Notes under the pieces: model-generated
The model's database searches: none
Seen by the model: the letters and a program-made list of their open reading frames with translations, nothing else
Told to the model about the DNA's origin: nothing
From: Camellia lanceoleosa
Taxonomy: Eukaryota > Streptophyta > Magnoliopsida > Ericales > Theaceae
Direction of reading: 5' to 3'
DNA: 64,000 nucleotides
Assembly: GCA_025200525.1 (NCBI GenBank)
Contig: CM045761.1
Span: forward strand, 38,696,190-38,760,189
In this document: positions 48,394-58,473 of the stretch, in pieces
Layout of the letters: each line of letters begins with the position of its first letter
Position numbering within the stretch: position 1 is the first letter of the stretch
Made by a program: the position numbers and the translations under genes

Positions 48394-49265
48394 CTATTTT
48401 CCTATAGTTTGAAGGTAAAGGTTGGTGTAATTATTCTGATTAATAAGAGGTGTAAGGTCAGTAACCTTCACAAGGTCTCTTTTCTTAGGAGTATCAGTTG
48501 GTTTAACAAAAGTAGTAATAACCAACGGAGCATTAGAATAAGAAGCTAAGCTAGGGGCTAGCTCTAAAGACTGTGGTGGAGGATGTATTGATTTGATACT
48601 TTTCCTTCTGTCGTCAGCCAAGTCTTGTGTAAATCATCTATGACACTGAGCTGTGGTTCTGGAAGAAGGTCCTTGACAGTGACAAATTCAAAATACCATT
48701 TAGGAATAAGAATAATTTTTTGTTACTATTCTAGATGAAAGTAATACTTGTTTTTTAATCGCTTAAGCTATTAAGGATTGTGATAGCTGAAGTACCACTT
48801 TTTAAATTCCTGGTATTTAGATTGCATGAATTTCTAGTTAATAAGACGACGAGTTTCACTACCCAGAGTAAAATCCATTAAATCTCAAAATTCATATCGC
48901 TGATCATAGGGCTTTCCCTATCATACGATGGCCTACTGGTGTTATACACTCCATGAGGTATTTGGTTTTCAGAAATATGAATTCCCTAAATTATGGATTC
49001 TAGTGATGGTTCACTAGCTGGTCTGGAAGGCATACCTTGTAAGACAGATTCTAGAGGTTCTGAAGTAGATTGTCTAGAAGAGTCAAGTAAATCTACCCTA
49101 TATGATGGTGTAAACTTGGAGCTAGGTCTAGACATACTTTTAGTCAAAGGACGACGAAATTGGAGATATACATTTCCTCTTTGTGTTTGGATGACCTGGT
49201 CAAGAGTTAGACGTACAATAGATCTTGCTGGAACAACATTTGGTATTTTTCATTTTTTGGAAAGG
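48394..49265 (-). pseudogene. Viral linker and movement-protein-like C-terminus
   Basis: The 48621-48394 frame is Pro/Ser/Thr-rich. From 49265 toward 48870 one frame gives LTLDQVIQTQRGNVYLQF followed by Ser-rich sequence up to a stop. This is suggestive of the tail of a caulimovirid movement protein. It is weak evidence; position next to the capsid-like region supports it. Confidence 0.4.
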
Positions 49266-49289
49266 TAATATTAGGCCAAGGTATCATTC

Positions 49290-50638
49290 TGGGGACTGCT
49301 ACCTAAGAGTTAAACCTCCAGGATACCACTGAGTATCCATGGATTACAGTTAAACCAAAAGGCCAATCAAGTAAAACTCTTCAGGGAGAATCCAATACTA
49401 TAAAAGAAGCACTTTTTTCTAATCTAGAAAACACTTTTCTACCGACACCTCTTACAGAAGAAACAATACTCATTATTGAGAAACAGAGTGAATAATGGAT
49501 GAGGGATCCATGGGAAATTAAGAGGCAGTATCTTACCACTCAAGTTTTTCCACCTCATTTTGACTAGTATCGCTATGTCTATGAGCAAATTCTCACTGAC
49601 ACTGCTTCCATTGAATTTACCCACACCCCTGTTGAACCACACCGACAAATAGCCCTCTTCGATTTAGTAAGGCTATCATAAAAAATATCATGTCTATTTC
49701 TTCTTGGGGGATACATCCTCATACTACTAGACAACTCAGTATTAAATCCAAAGAACAGAAATTCGATTATTGGGATTATATTGATGCTTTTTTTTAAAGC
49801 ATTTTATTATCAGAATTCAGTTAACAATCACTCTTGAATTTTCAAAAGCTGCTAAGATGTGTTAAAATCTAGTATACCTAATTGGTTCTATCTTTGGTGG
49901 AATAAGTTTGGTCCACCCATGGATATCTCACCAGAATACTTGACTAATTTAGTGAATGGTAGGTAGCCTATTCTCACAATCCAAGCAATCGAGAAATTAC
50001 CATGTCCAAATCTTGGGCCATTTTTGTTATTAATTTTGGAATCCCTTGATTTGGAAATGGATTTTCAATGCGATTATTTGCAAACCAATATTCCCAACTT
50101 GAAAAAAGTGTGTTATGCCAAGTGATAGTGTAAAGGTATGGATCCCCACCAGATGAACTTATCTAGAAAATCAAAGCTAACACTAAAGCTTGTTGGGATA
50201 TGGCACCGGGTCATTTTCCTTCAAGATTATCCAAAGAATCCATTCTTGGATATCCAAGAAGCTCTTCGTAAACAATTTCCAGATATGTCACAAACGGAAT
50301 TAATTGTCAAAAGTATGGATTACATGAAGGAGAAATTTCTTCAGACCATTACCAGCCAATCCCAATCCAGAGATGATACATCCATACACATTGTGTTGGC
50401 ACATAGTGATAAAAATGAAGAAGAAGCAGCAACAATACTAGCTGATCGTTCTGTGTGTAGCAGTGAAGACCCAATCTTAGCTGGAGAATCACAAAATCCA
50501 AATGACGACATCATTGCTACTGAAAACATTGGAGATTTTTGGGATTCTCTCACAGGCATGATATCTGATGCCTTAGCAAAAGACAAGAAAGGAAAGGCAA
50601 AGCCTAATTTCTCACTACCAGCACTTCTTTCCAGATAA
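49290..50638 (+). pseudogene. Endogenous pararetrovirus block 2, opposite orientation
   Basis: On the plus strand several frames join piecewise. One around 49700-49900 contains PNWFYLWWNKFGPPMDISPE (about 49877), an aromatic-rich block I associate with plant endogenous pararetrovirus proteins of uncertain role. The longest open part, 50138-50638 (166 codons), runs from MDPHQMNLSRKS to a Lys-rich end (KDKKGKAKPNFSLPALL) and matches no enzyme I know. Stops at about 49492 and 49565 and frame changes break it. Its orientation is opposite to block 1, so the two were joined head to head by rearrangement. The viral assignment is an inference from content and from the promoter that follows. Confidence 0.5.
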
Positions 50639-50639
50639 G

Positions 50640-51000
50640 CGTCAACACAAAGCGACAACCACCAGTAAAAACAAATAATGCAACTTTTAGAAAAGTAGAT
50701 TATTTGCCTTCTATCCAGAAAAGGAGTTCGCAACTTTCTTGCTCCATGACAAAATGGATAAGATTTGCTTTCGACTGAAGTAAGGATGATTGACTCCAAT
50801 CCATCTAGGACACATAACCTGTCTTCACCATTATCTCTTTTGATTTTAAAATTTGTCTATAAAAGGGAAGGCTTCACCCTTGTCGAAGCACACACAATTT
50901 TAATCTTTCTTTTGGCATCTCTCCTTCTCCTTCTTGTGATATCAAGTAGCTATATTGCCGATTTGAAGGAATAAAAGTATTTTTCAAGTATTTCTTTTAT
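50640..51000 (+). promoter_or_regulatory. Probable pararetroviral promoter and transcript start region
   Basis: TATA box tctataaaagg (50856-50866), about 30 nt before a likely start near 50890, lies right after the last viral frame, as expected for a caulimovirid pregenomic promoter. The sequence after it is pyrimidine-rich, and aataaa at 50970-50975 lies about 80 nt downstream, where such viruses place their poly(A) signal. Enhancer-like elements were not identified with confidence, and activity is unknown. Confidence 0.5.
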
Positions 51001-51425
51001 GCATGCCTGTCAGATTACTTGTTTTTTTATGTGATATATTATAATTTCATCAGCATTGACGTTCTTTGTATTTAAATTTATTATCAGATAATTATTTATG
51101 ACCATCTATAATTCCAGTACTTGAAGAACTTGATCATCAGATAGCTCTAATAGAATAGCAGATCCAAGAAGAGATTTGTTGTTTGGTAGCCTTTCTTAGG
51201 CCTCATTTCCAATAGTAGAATAGTTAATGAGACCATATATGGCATAATTTGAGTTCAGTATAGTTATAATATGGGTTGTAGTATTCCTGGGTTTGTGCTA
51301 ATTAGGGAATGATTAGATTGAAGGTAAGTGGGATGTCACCCAAGTCGTGTATGGGGTTTTAGGGTCGCTGTTGCAGTAATTGCTTTTAGGGCCTGGTTCC
51401 CAATAAGCCGGTGACAGACGTGCTT
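50976..51425 (+). other. Possible viral leader or unrelated spacer
   Basis: No reading frame of note. It could be the untranslated leader of the viral block. A primer-binding site complementary to initiator tRNA was not convincingly found. It ends at ggtgacagacgtgcttatg, where copy C begins. Confidence 0.35.
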
Positions 51426-51718
51426 ATGTTGTAACCCAACTTTAAATTGCTTTATTTTCGTTATCTCTTTGAGGTTAGCTTTATTCATTTTTTTTTATCA
51501 AAAAAATAAAATAAAATAAATTTATTGATGAAATCAAACATACAGTAAATATGAAATTACATCAATAAAGTAGAAGTAAAAGTAGAAAACATCATAGTAT
51601 AACGTCCTAATCCCAACTAGATTAGTACCAAGAAGAACACCCAATCATATGCTAGCTCAAGCCAAAAAAGTTGGTGAGAACCAATAAAAAAGGAAAAGAA
51701 CAAGACAAACAATCACAG

Positions 51719-52869
51719 TGTTGGAACAATTCGTTTTGAATTCTTCAATTGGTGGTTTTTGGGTCTTCAAAACTTGGCTATGATTTTGTCTATGTAGAAT
51801 AGAAATATGTTGCTTCAAGTTGCATTACTTAGTCGCTTTCCTAAAGACAATATTTGCACGCACCAAAAGGTGTGCATGGGGTTACATCAAATTCACCTCC
51901 AAGATACAATGAAGCTTGATCTAAAGATCAAGTCTTCCGGCATCTACATTGATGACAGTGGATCAGAATACTCTTGATATAATCAAGAAAAACCAAGACA
52001 CTGATAATTAAGTCTGCATAATTTGATTACCAGCAAGAAAAACAGAAACTTGCTTACGAAACTCTTGATCGAAAACTGTAAATTAAGAGAGAGAGAGAGA
52101 GAGAGGGGGGGAGAACTTGCAGGAATGCTTTCTAATTTTTTGATGATTGAAATGGCTGATTTTGCAGCCTATTTACAAGCCTTGATGCATCTGATTGAAT
52201 GGTCATGTCCCTTGATCGCATCTGATCATATTGACTGTTGGATTGACAATATATGGTGTACATCATTCTCACACCAAATGCCTTGACAGATCATACCTGA
52301 TCACAATTGGGTGCCATCTCATTTGTATGATCGCGCACATCTCCAATCAATTGCTATGATCAAACCACTCCAGATTGGACACGCAACCATTCGATCGGTT
52401 GATTAACTTATTGCCAATAGACGCCACATCACTGCCATGTGGAGTTGATTGTATTCCACATCACCCATGCCACGTTGGATCCATGTCATCGCTCCAACCT
52501 GTTTGATGCAAATAGGAAAGCGCCCTCATGGCGCCTTACGTCCATGCAAAGTGCAAAGTGCGCCACCAAACGCCATATAGCCCATTGCCCACGCCATGTG
52601 CATGTGCGTGTGCGTACGTATGCAGATCGTGCCAAGCATCAACCTTGTGATGTGAGTGCATGTTCACTAGCATCCAACCCACAATTCTATATTCAAAGGA
52701 ATATTCCATGTAGAACTTTATTAAGTGCTCCATGTTTTGCTCTCTTTCTAATGTGGAACAAAGTCCCCAAGCTTATTTCAAGCTTTCCAAAGAAAAGCAA
52801 GAAAGGTTTTGAAAACACCCAAAAACTAAACAATAAATTTTGAAAACCCATTTTGAAAATTTCCCAACA
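51719..52869 (-). repeat. 3' LTR of copia element 3 (left copy)
   Basis: 1151 bp with a GA microsatellite (52086-52106) and a CATGTGCATGTGCGTGTGCG run (about 52597). Differences from the right LTR are frequent along the whole length, more than in copia element 1. Confidence 0.9.
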
Positions 52870-53252
52870 TTCCCCCACCATTTTCAAAATATCAGATGAT
52901 GATTCTTGGTTCACTTGGCAGCTTTATGCATAGGTGAAGATATCGTACGATTTGAATAATCCACTTAGTGAAGGCACCTCAAAATTAGTCAAGATGGAAT
53001 AGTAGACTTGTCTTTGAACTAGCGATCTTATACGACTAACCGAACATGTCTCACGCACAGTATAGGTTATCTCAAGTATTCAAACAAACAGACACGTGGA
53101 TTGGCCTTGTATCTATATTCTGTTTCATGAGCAATCTAGAGTCAAGCCCTTGGACTCATAGGAAACGGGACCACCTCCTACACTCACATAGGTATGCTTA
53201 CTGAGAGTACCCCTGTAATTTACAGTATCCTAAGAACCAGGTTGTAAGCTTA

Positions 53253-54866
53253 TTAAGAGTTTGCTAACTCATTCTCTTTTTTTTTTTTCACATTACAGGT
53301 ACCAAACACTTCAACCTTGGGATGAAAATGAAATAAAACTAAGTGCTTGTAATCACGACATATGGTGTACTTGGGCTCATTAAACTTAAGACTTAATGTT
53401 TTTTCAAGTGTTGAGTAGAGTTTCCACCAGAAGTGATTATGTTTAGTGGGCTTAAGACCCATCATCTTTGATGTTTTACACACTAAATCCCTTGCAAATC
53501 CCTTTGTTAATGGGTCAGCCAAGTTTTCACTTGACTTTACATAACTAATGTTAATCACACCTTCTGTGATTAACTTCCTAATACAGCTATGTCTCAGTCC
53601 TATATGCCTGGACTTTCCATTATAGACATGGCTATAGGCCCGTGATGGAGTTGCTTCACTATCACAATGCAAAGATATTGGTGGCATAGGTTTTGGCCAT
53701 ATCTTAATCTTTAACAAGAGGTTCCTTAACCACTCTGCCTTTTTGCTACAAGAAGCCAATGCTACAAACTCTAACGCCATGGTTGAGTTTGTTATGCATG
53801 TTTGCTTCTTAGAACCCCAAGAGATAGCTCCTTCTCCAAGAGTAAATATCCAACCACTCGTGGACGAGTGATCTTCACGGTTAGTTATCCAACTAGCATC
53901 CATGAATCCTTCCAGTACTACTGGATAGCCATTATAGACTATGCCATAGTATATCATTTTCCTCAAGTACCTAAGTATTCGGTTAACAGCATGCCAATGC
54001 ACACTACTGGGATTACTAGTGTATCTACTAAGTTTTCCTATTGCAAATGCAATATTTGGTCTAGTGCAAGTCATGGCATACATTAGGTTACCTATCACTC
54101 TTGAGTATTCTAGTTGATCAGCAACTCTTCCAGTATTAGGATACAATTTCAAATTTAAATCAAAAGGTGTAGACATGGGTGTACGATTATATTGATTAAA
54201 TTTCTTAAGAATTTTCTTAATATAGTGTGACTAGGTAAGAATTAAATTATTGTCCTCTCGTTTGATCTTAATACTTAGAATTATATCAGCCAAGCCCATG
54301 TCCTTCTTACTAAAGCTAGAGGACAAGAAATTGTTAGTACTTTCAATGACATCATTGTCAGTACCAAAAATAAGCATGTTATCTATATATAGGCATATGA
54401 TTACACCTCTATTGCTAGTAAACTTACTCTACACACACTTATCAGATTCATGTATCCTAAAATCATTTGATACTATTACTCTGTCAAATTTCTCATGCTA
54501 CTGTTTTGGAGCTTGTTTCAATCCATATAGTGACTTCATGAGTTTACACACCTTGTGTTCTTGACACTGTACAACAAATCCTTTCGGTTGTTGTATGTAG
54601 ATTTCCTCATCTAACTCTCCATTTAGGAAACCGGTCTTAATATCCATTTGATGGATTTCAAGCTTGTAGATTGAGGCTAAGGCAATCAACACTCGAATGG
54701 TGGTGATTCTGGCCACCGGAGCATATGTGTCAAAATAATCGATACCCTCATTTTGAATAAGACCCTTAACAACTAATCTTGCTTTGAACTTGTCAATTAT
54801 GCCATCAACTCTCATTTTTCCTTTGAGAATCCATTTACAACCAATTGGTTTGGATCGAGGTGGCAA
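53253..54866 (-). pseudogene. Reverse transcriptase and RNase H of copia element 3
   Basis: 54866-54498: reverse transcriptase N-terminal half with IGCKWILKGKMRVDGIIDKF, ARLVVKGLIQNEGIDYFDTYAPVAR-type sequence split in two, and [11 protein letters not shown], ending at a TAG where Trp is expected. The next part (about 54490-54240) has stops and the active site reads LYIDNMLIFG instead of the usual Asp-Asp form. 54176-53253: RNase H with YAMTCTRPNIAFAIGKLSRY, a MDASWITN block and ENLADPLTKGFARDLV near the C-terminus. The catalytic change and stops make it inactive. Confidence 0.88.
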
Positions 54867-55006
54867 ATCAGCAATATCCAGGTATTGTTACCCATGATAG
54901 AATCCATCTTATCATTTATTGCTTCTTTCCAGAAATCAATATATTAAGACTTCATAGCCTTTTCAAAAGTTGATGGATCTGAATCCATATTCAAAGAGAT
55001 AATTGT

Positions 55007-55882
55007 TTACTTACAATTAGCTTTCCCAGTTCCTTCTACAAGGTAAACAATAAAATCAGGGGCAAATGACTTTTTAGTCCTAGCCTTCTTACTCCTCCTT
55101 AACTCAACAGGCTCATTAGGTTCATTAGGCTCAATAGGTTCATGTCGTTCACTTTCCTCTATAAACATCAAAGAAGTTGATTCATTTCCTTGATTAGAAT
55201 CCAACCTTGGAATGGTTGTGAAACGATTCTCATAAAATACTGTATCACGTGATTCAATGATGGTATTTATTTCTATTGAATCATTAGGCTCTACTACCAG
55301 AAACCTATATGCTTTTCTATGTATAGCATAGCTAAGGAATATGCATTCAATTCCTTTTTTACCTAATTTCTTTCTTTTAGGTTCAGGCAATCTGACTATT
55401 ACTTTATAGCCCCATGTTTTCAAGTCACCTAGATTAGGTTTCTTGTTTTTCCAAAATTCATAAGGAGTAACAATTCTTCCCTTGAGAGGAATTCTATTGA
55501 GTATGTGACAGGCAGTGAGCAAGGCTTCGCCCCAAAAACCAGAACTTAAACTGGAGTAAGAAAGCATAACATTAATCATTTATGTTAATGTTCTATTCTT
55601 TCTTTCAGTTACTCCATTTTGTTGTGGTGTGTAGGGTGTAGACTTCTCATGAATAATACCAACATTATCACAATATTCTAGAAAATAGTATTCACTGCTT
55701 CTATTAGACCTATGTCTCTTTATTTTTACATTACACTGATTTTCTACTTCTATCTTAAAAATCTTGAATTTATCAAGCACCTCATCTTTTGAATGTAAAA
55801 GATAGATATGACAGTACTTAAAAAAATCATCAATAAATATTACAAAATATTTCTTACCACCTCTAGTGGGGGTACTATACAT
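55007..55882 (-). pseudogene. Integrase of copia element 3
   Basis: 55882-55580 has FVIFIDDFFKYCHIYLLHS, RSNRSSEYYFLEY (in the second acidic motif the usual Asp is Asn) and TPYTPQQNGVTERKNRT with the catalytic Glu kept. A stop follows; 55579-55007 continues with LSSGFWGEALLTACHILNR and a basic tail. The frame is offset from the upstream part at about 55880. Confidence 0.87.
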
Positions 55883-57090
55883 GTATGCACAAGTTCAAGT
55901 AGAGATGTGATTTTATCTACTTTAGGAAATGGAATGCAAGTAATTTTAGATTGCATACAAAATTTACATTTTTCAAACATATCAAAGTCATACTTAGGAA
56001 TTAAATCTAAATTAACCATATCATGCATTTTTCTAGTATTAACATGACCTAAATAAGCATGCCATAAAGAAAGAGAATCAACAATATAAGCAGAAATAGA
56101 TGTATTATTAATAACGTTAAGTTTAAACATCCCCTGATACATGTAGCTCTTCCTAACAAAAATCCCACCCTTAGATAGGACAAATTTGTCTGACTGAAAT
56201 ACTAACTTGAAACCATTCTTATTAAGCATGATTCTAGATACAAGGTTTTTCTTGATATCAGGTACATGATTAACATCATTAAGACTTAACACTTTTCCAG
56301 ATGTGAACTCTATATCCACTGCCCCTTTGTCTTTGATAGCAACAGTTAAAGAGTTGTCCATGTAGAGAACTGTTCCATCACTCATTTGTTCATAAGTAGT
56401 GAAACGGCTCTTGTCGTTACAGATGTGCCTTGTTGCTCCTGAGTTAATCCACCAGTCACTAGCATCTTTGATCATGTTCACCTCGGATACAATAGCCATG
56501 AACTTGTTCTTGGCATTTGATACTTCTAGATTCTTTTTGTATGACCGACATTCATTTCTGAAGTGCCCTGGCTTGCCATAGTACCAGCAAGCACCTTTCG
56601 ACTTCTTAGTATCTTTCTCAAGTTGGGGGTCGCGCTTACATTTCCTTTTGTTGAACCTTTTGCCATCATCCATCATGTGGATCTTGGAAGTCTGAGCCAA
56701 TTGGTTATCTTTACTTTCAAGAAGTCTTGACTCTTCCTTAACTTGGAGGTGTTGAGCCAATTCCTCTAGAGTTAGATCTTTATTTCTGTGTTTTAGAGTT
56801 TTCTTAAAATCCTTCCAAGAAGATGGCAGTTTATCTATTATAGATGAAACTACAATAGATTCATCCATGTTCATATTCTTTTTTCGAAATTGACTCAGAA
56901 TATGTTGGATCTCATCGAATTGTTCCATAATGGGCTTTGTATCAATCAGAGTAAAATGCATAAAATTACTAATAGGAAATTTCTTACTGATGGCATCCTC
57001 AGTGAGGTATTTTGACTGTAATATTTCGTGGTTGCTTTTTGCTTTCAGATGTTGATACACATCGAACAAAGAGTCTAACAGCGCATTCAA
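55840..57090 (-). pseudogene. gag, protease and pre-integrase of copia element 3
   Basis: A 416-codon frame with the gag domain (SWKDFKKTLKHRNKDLTLEE), a zinc knuckle CWYYGKPGHFRNEC in which the second Cys is Tyr, the protease segment WWINSGATRHICNDKSRF (Asn in place of the catalytic Asp), and the pre-integrase block SLWHAYLGHVNTRKMHDMV with CKFC. Though long, it carries disabling substitutions and shifts frame before the integrase core. The start of gag probably lies further right (about 57150-57250), beyond a stop. Confidence 0.87.
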
Positions 57091-57334
57091 AATGTATCCT
57101 TGACAAATGTAGTCATCATTCTCCCATTTGGTTCTGGTATAGGTTTGCTACATAGTCTCGTTTTCTTGCTCATTTGGATAGAGAGTAGTCGAACATAGAC
57201 CACTCGAGAGTGGTGAGCAAAAGTGCATCTTTTTTCGCCAAATTGGAAATTTCGCCATCAAATCGCTTAAGCTTTATGAAATCTTGAGTCATTTTCTAAA
57301 TAGACATTACCATATCTAAATATTGTCTTTAGAT

Positions 57335-58473
57335 TGTTGGAACAATTTGTCTTGAATTCTTTAGTTGGTGGTCTTTAGGTCTTCAAAACTTGGCTATGAT
57401 TTTCTCTATGTAGAACAAAAATCTGGTGCTTCAAGTCGTGTTACTTAGTCGCTTTCTCAAAGATAATATTTGCACCCACCAAAAGGTGTGCAAGGGGTTA
57501 CACCAAATTCGCCTCCAGGATATAATAAAGCTTGATCTAAAGATCAAGTCTACCAGCGTTTGCACTGATGACAGTAGATTAGAATACTCTTGATATAATC
57601 AAGAAAAACCAAGACACTGATAATCAAGTTTGCAGAATTTGATTACTAGTAAGAAAAGCAGAAACTTACTTAAGAAACTCTTGATCGAAAATTGTAAATC
57701 GAGAGAGAGAGAGAGAGAGAAGTTGCAAGAATGCTTTCTAATTTTTGGATTATTAAAATGGCTGATTTCACAGCCTATTTATAGGCCTTGATGCATCTGA
57801 TCGAATGGTCATGTCCCTTGATTGCATCCAATCAGATCTGACTGTTGGATTGATGATCTACGGTGTAGATCATTCTCACACTGAATAGATACCATGACTG
57901 ATCATACCTAATCACGATCGGGTGCCATCTCATCTGTACAATCGCGTGTATCTCTAATCAACGGCTATGATCAAACCGCTCCAGATCGGACACGCAACCG
58001 TTTGATCGGTTGATTGACTCATCGCCAACGGACGCCACATCATTGTCACGTGGAGCTGACTATATTCCATGTCACGCATGCCACGTTGGATCCACGTCAT
58101 CGCTCCAACCTGTTCGATGCAAATAGGAAAGCGCCGTCATGGCACCTTGCGCCGATGTGTCTGTGCAAAGTGCGCCATCAAACACCACACAGCCCACTGC
58201 CCATGCCTCGCGTGTGTGCGCTTGGGCGGATGGTGCGAAGCACCATCCTGGCTTGGTGTGAGTGTATGTACACTAGTATCCATTCCACAATTCCATATTC
58301 ACAAGAATATTCCATGTAGCACTTTATTAAGTGCTCCATATTTTGTTCTCTTTCCAATATGGGACAATGTCTCCAAGCTTATTTCAAGCTTTCCAAAGAA
58401 AAGCAAGAAAGATTTTGAAAACATCAAAAACTAAACAATAATTTTCAAAACCCATTTTGAGAATTTCCCAACA
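57335..58473 (-). repeat. 5' LTR of copia element 3 (right copy)
   Basis: 1139 bp, tgttggaacaatttgtc ... gagaatttcccaaca, with a GA microsatellite at 57702-57720 at the same relative place as in the left copy. Confidence 0.9.

Larger units (their letters stand above)
44467..49265 (-). pseudogene. Endogenous pararetrovirus block 1 (Caulimoviridae-like), broken
   Basis: Read on the minus strand from 49265 down to 44467, the order is: a movement-protein-like C-terminal region; a capsid-like region with the GWWDN motif (47731-48213); a damaged Cys knuckle (about 47003-47045); an aspartic protease (46165-46353, motif VDNGAD, where Ser/Thr would normally follow the Asp); reverse transcriptase with YIDDVLIF (YIDD at 45219-45230) and FLGSLNYIADYYEHL (about 45000); and RNase H (FDIGYGG, about 44775). 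No LTRs flank it, and the gene order fits a plant pararetrovirus rather than a Ty3 element. Stops and frameshifts interrupt every domain, so no viral protein can be made. A petuvirus- or florendovirus-like origin is possible but not proven. Confidence 0.72.
51719..58473 (-). mobile_element. Ty1-copia LTR retrotransposon 3, minus strand
   Basis: Left LTR 51719-52869 (1151 bp) and right LTR 57335-58473 (1139 bp), both tgttgg...cccaaca. Reading on the minus strand, the 5' LTR is the right one. A G-rich polypurine tract (ggtgggggaa, complement of 52870-52879) abuts the left LTR, as it should for the 3' LTR of a minus-strand element. The flanks cacag and tttct do not match, so no target duplication is visible although copy A shows the exact empty site. 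I found no clear primer site. Confidence 0.92.

Noticed and set aside
50341..50799. 152-codon minus-strand frame
   Set aside because: It overlaps the plus-strand viral frame 50138-50638, which is longer and followed by a fitting promoter. No motif in the antisense frame.
52439..52843. 134-codon frame in the left LTR of copia 3, with a counterpart at 58014-58434
   Set aside because: The same stretch occurs in both LTRs and is not conserved in frame between them. It is LTR control DNA.
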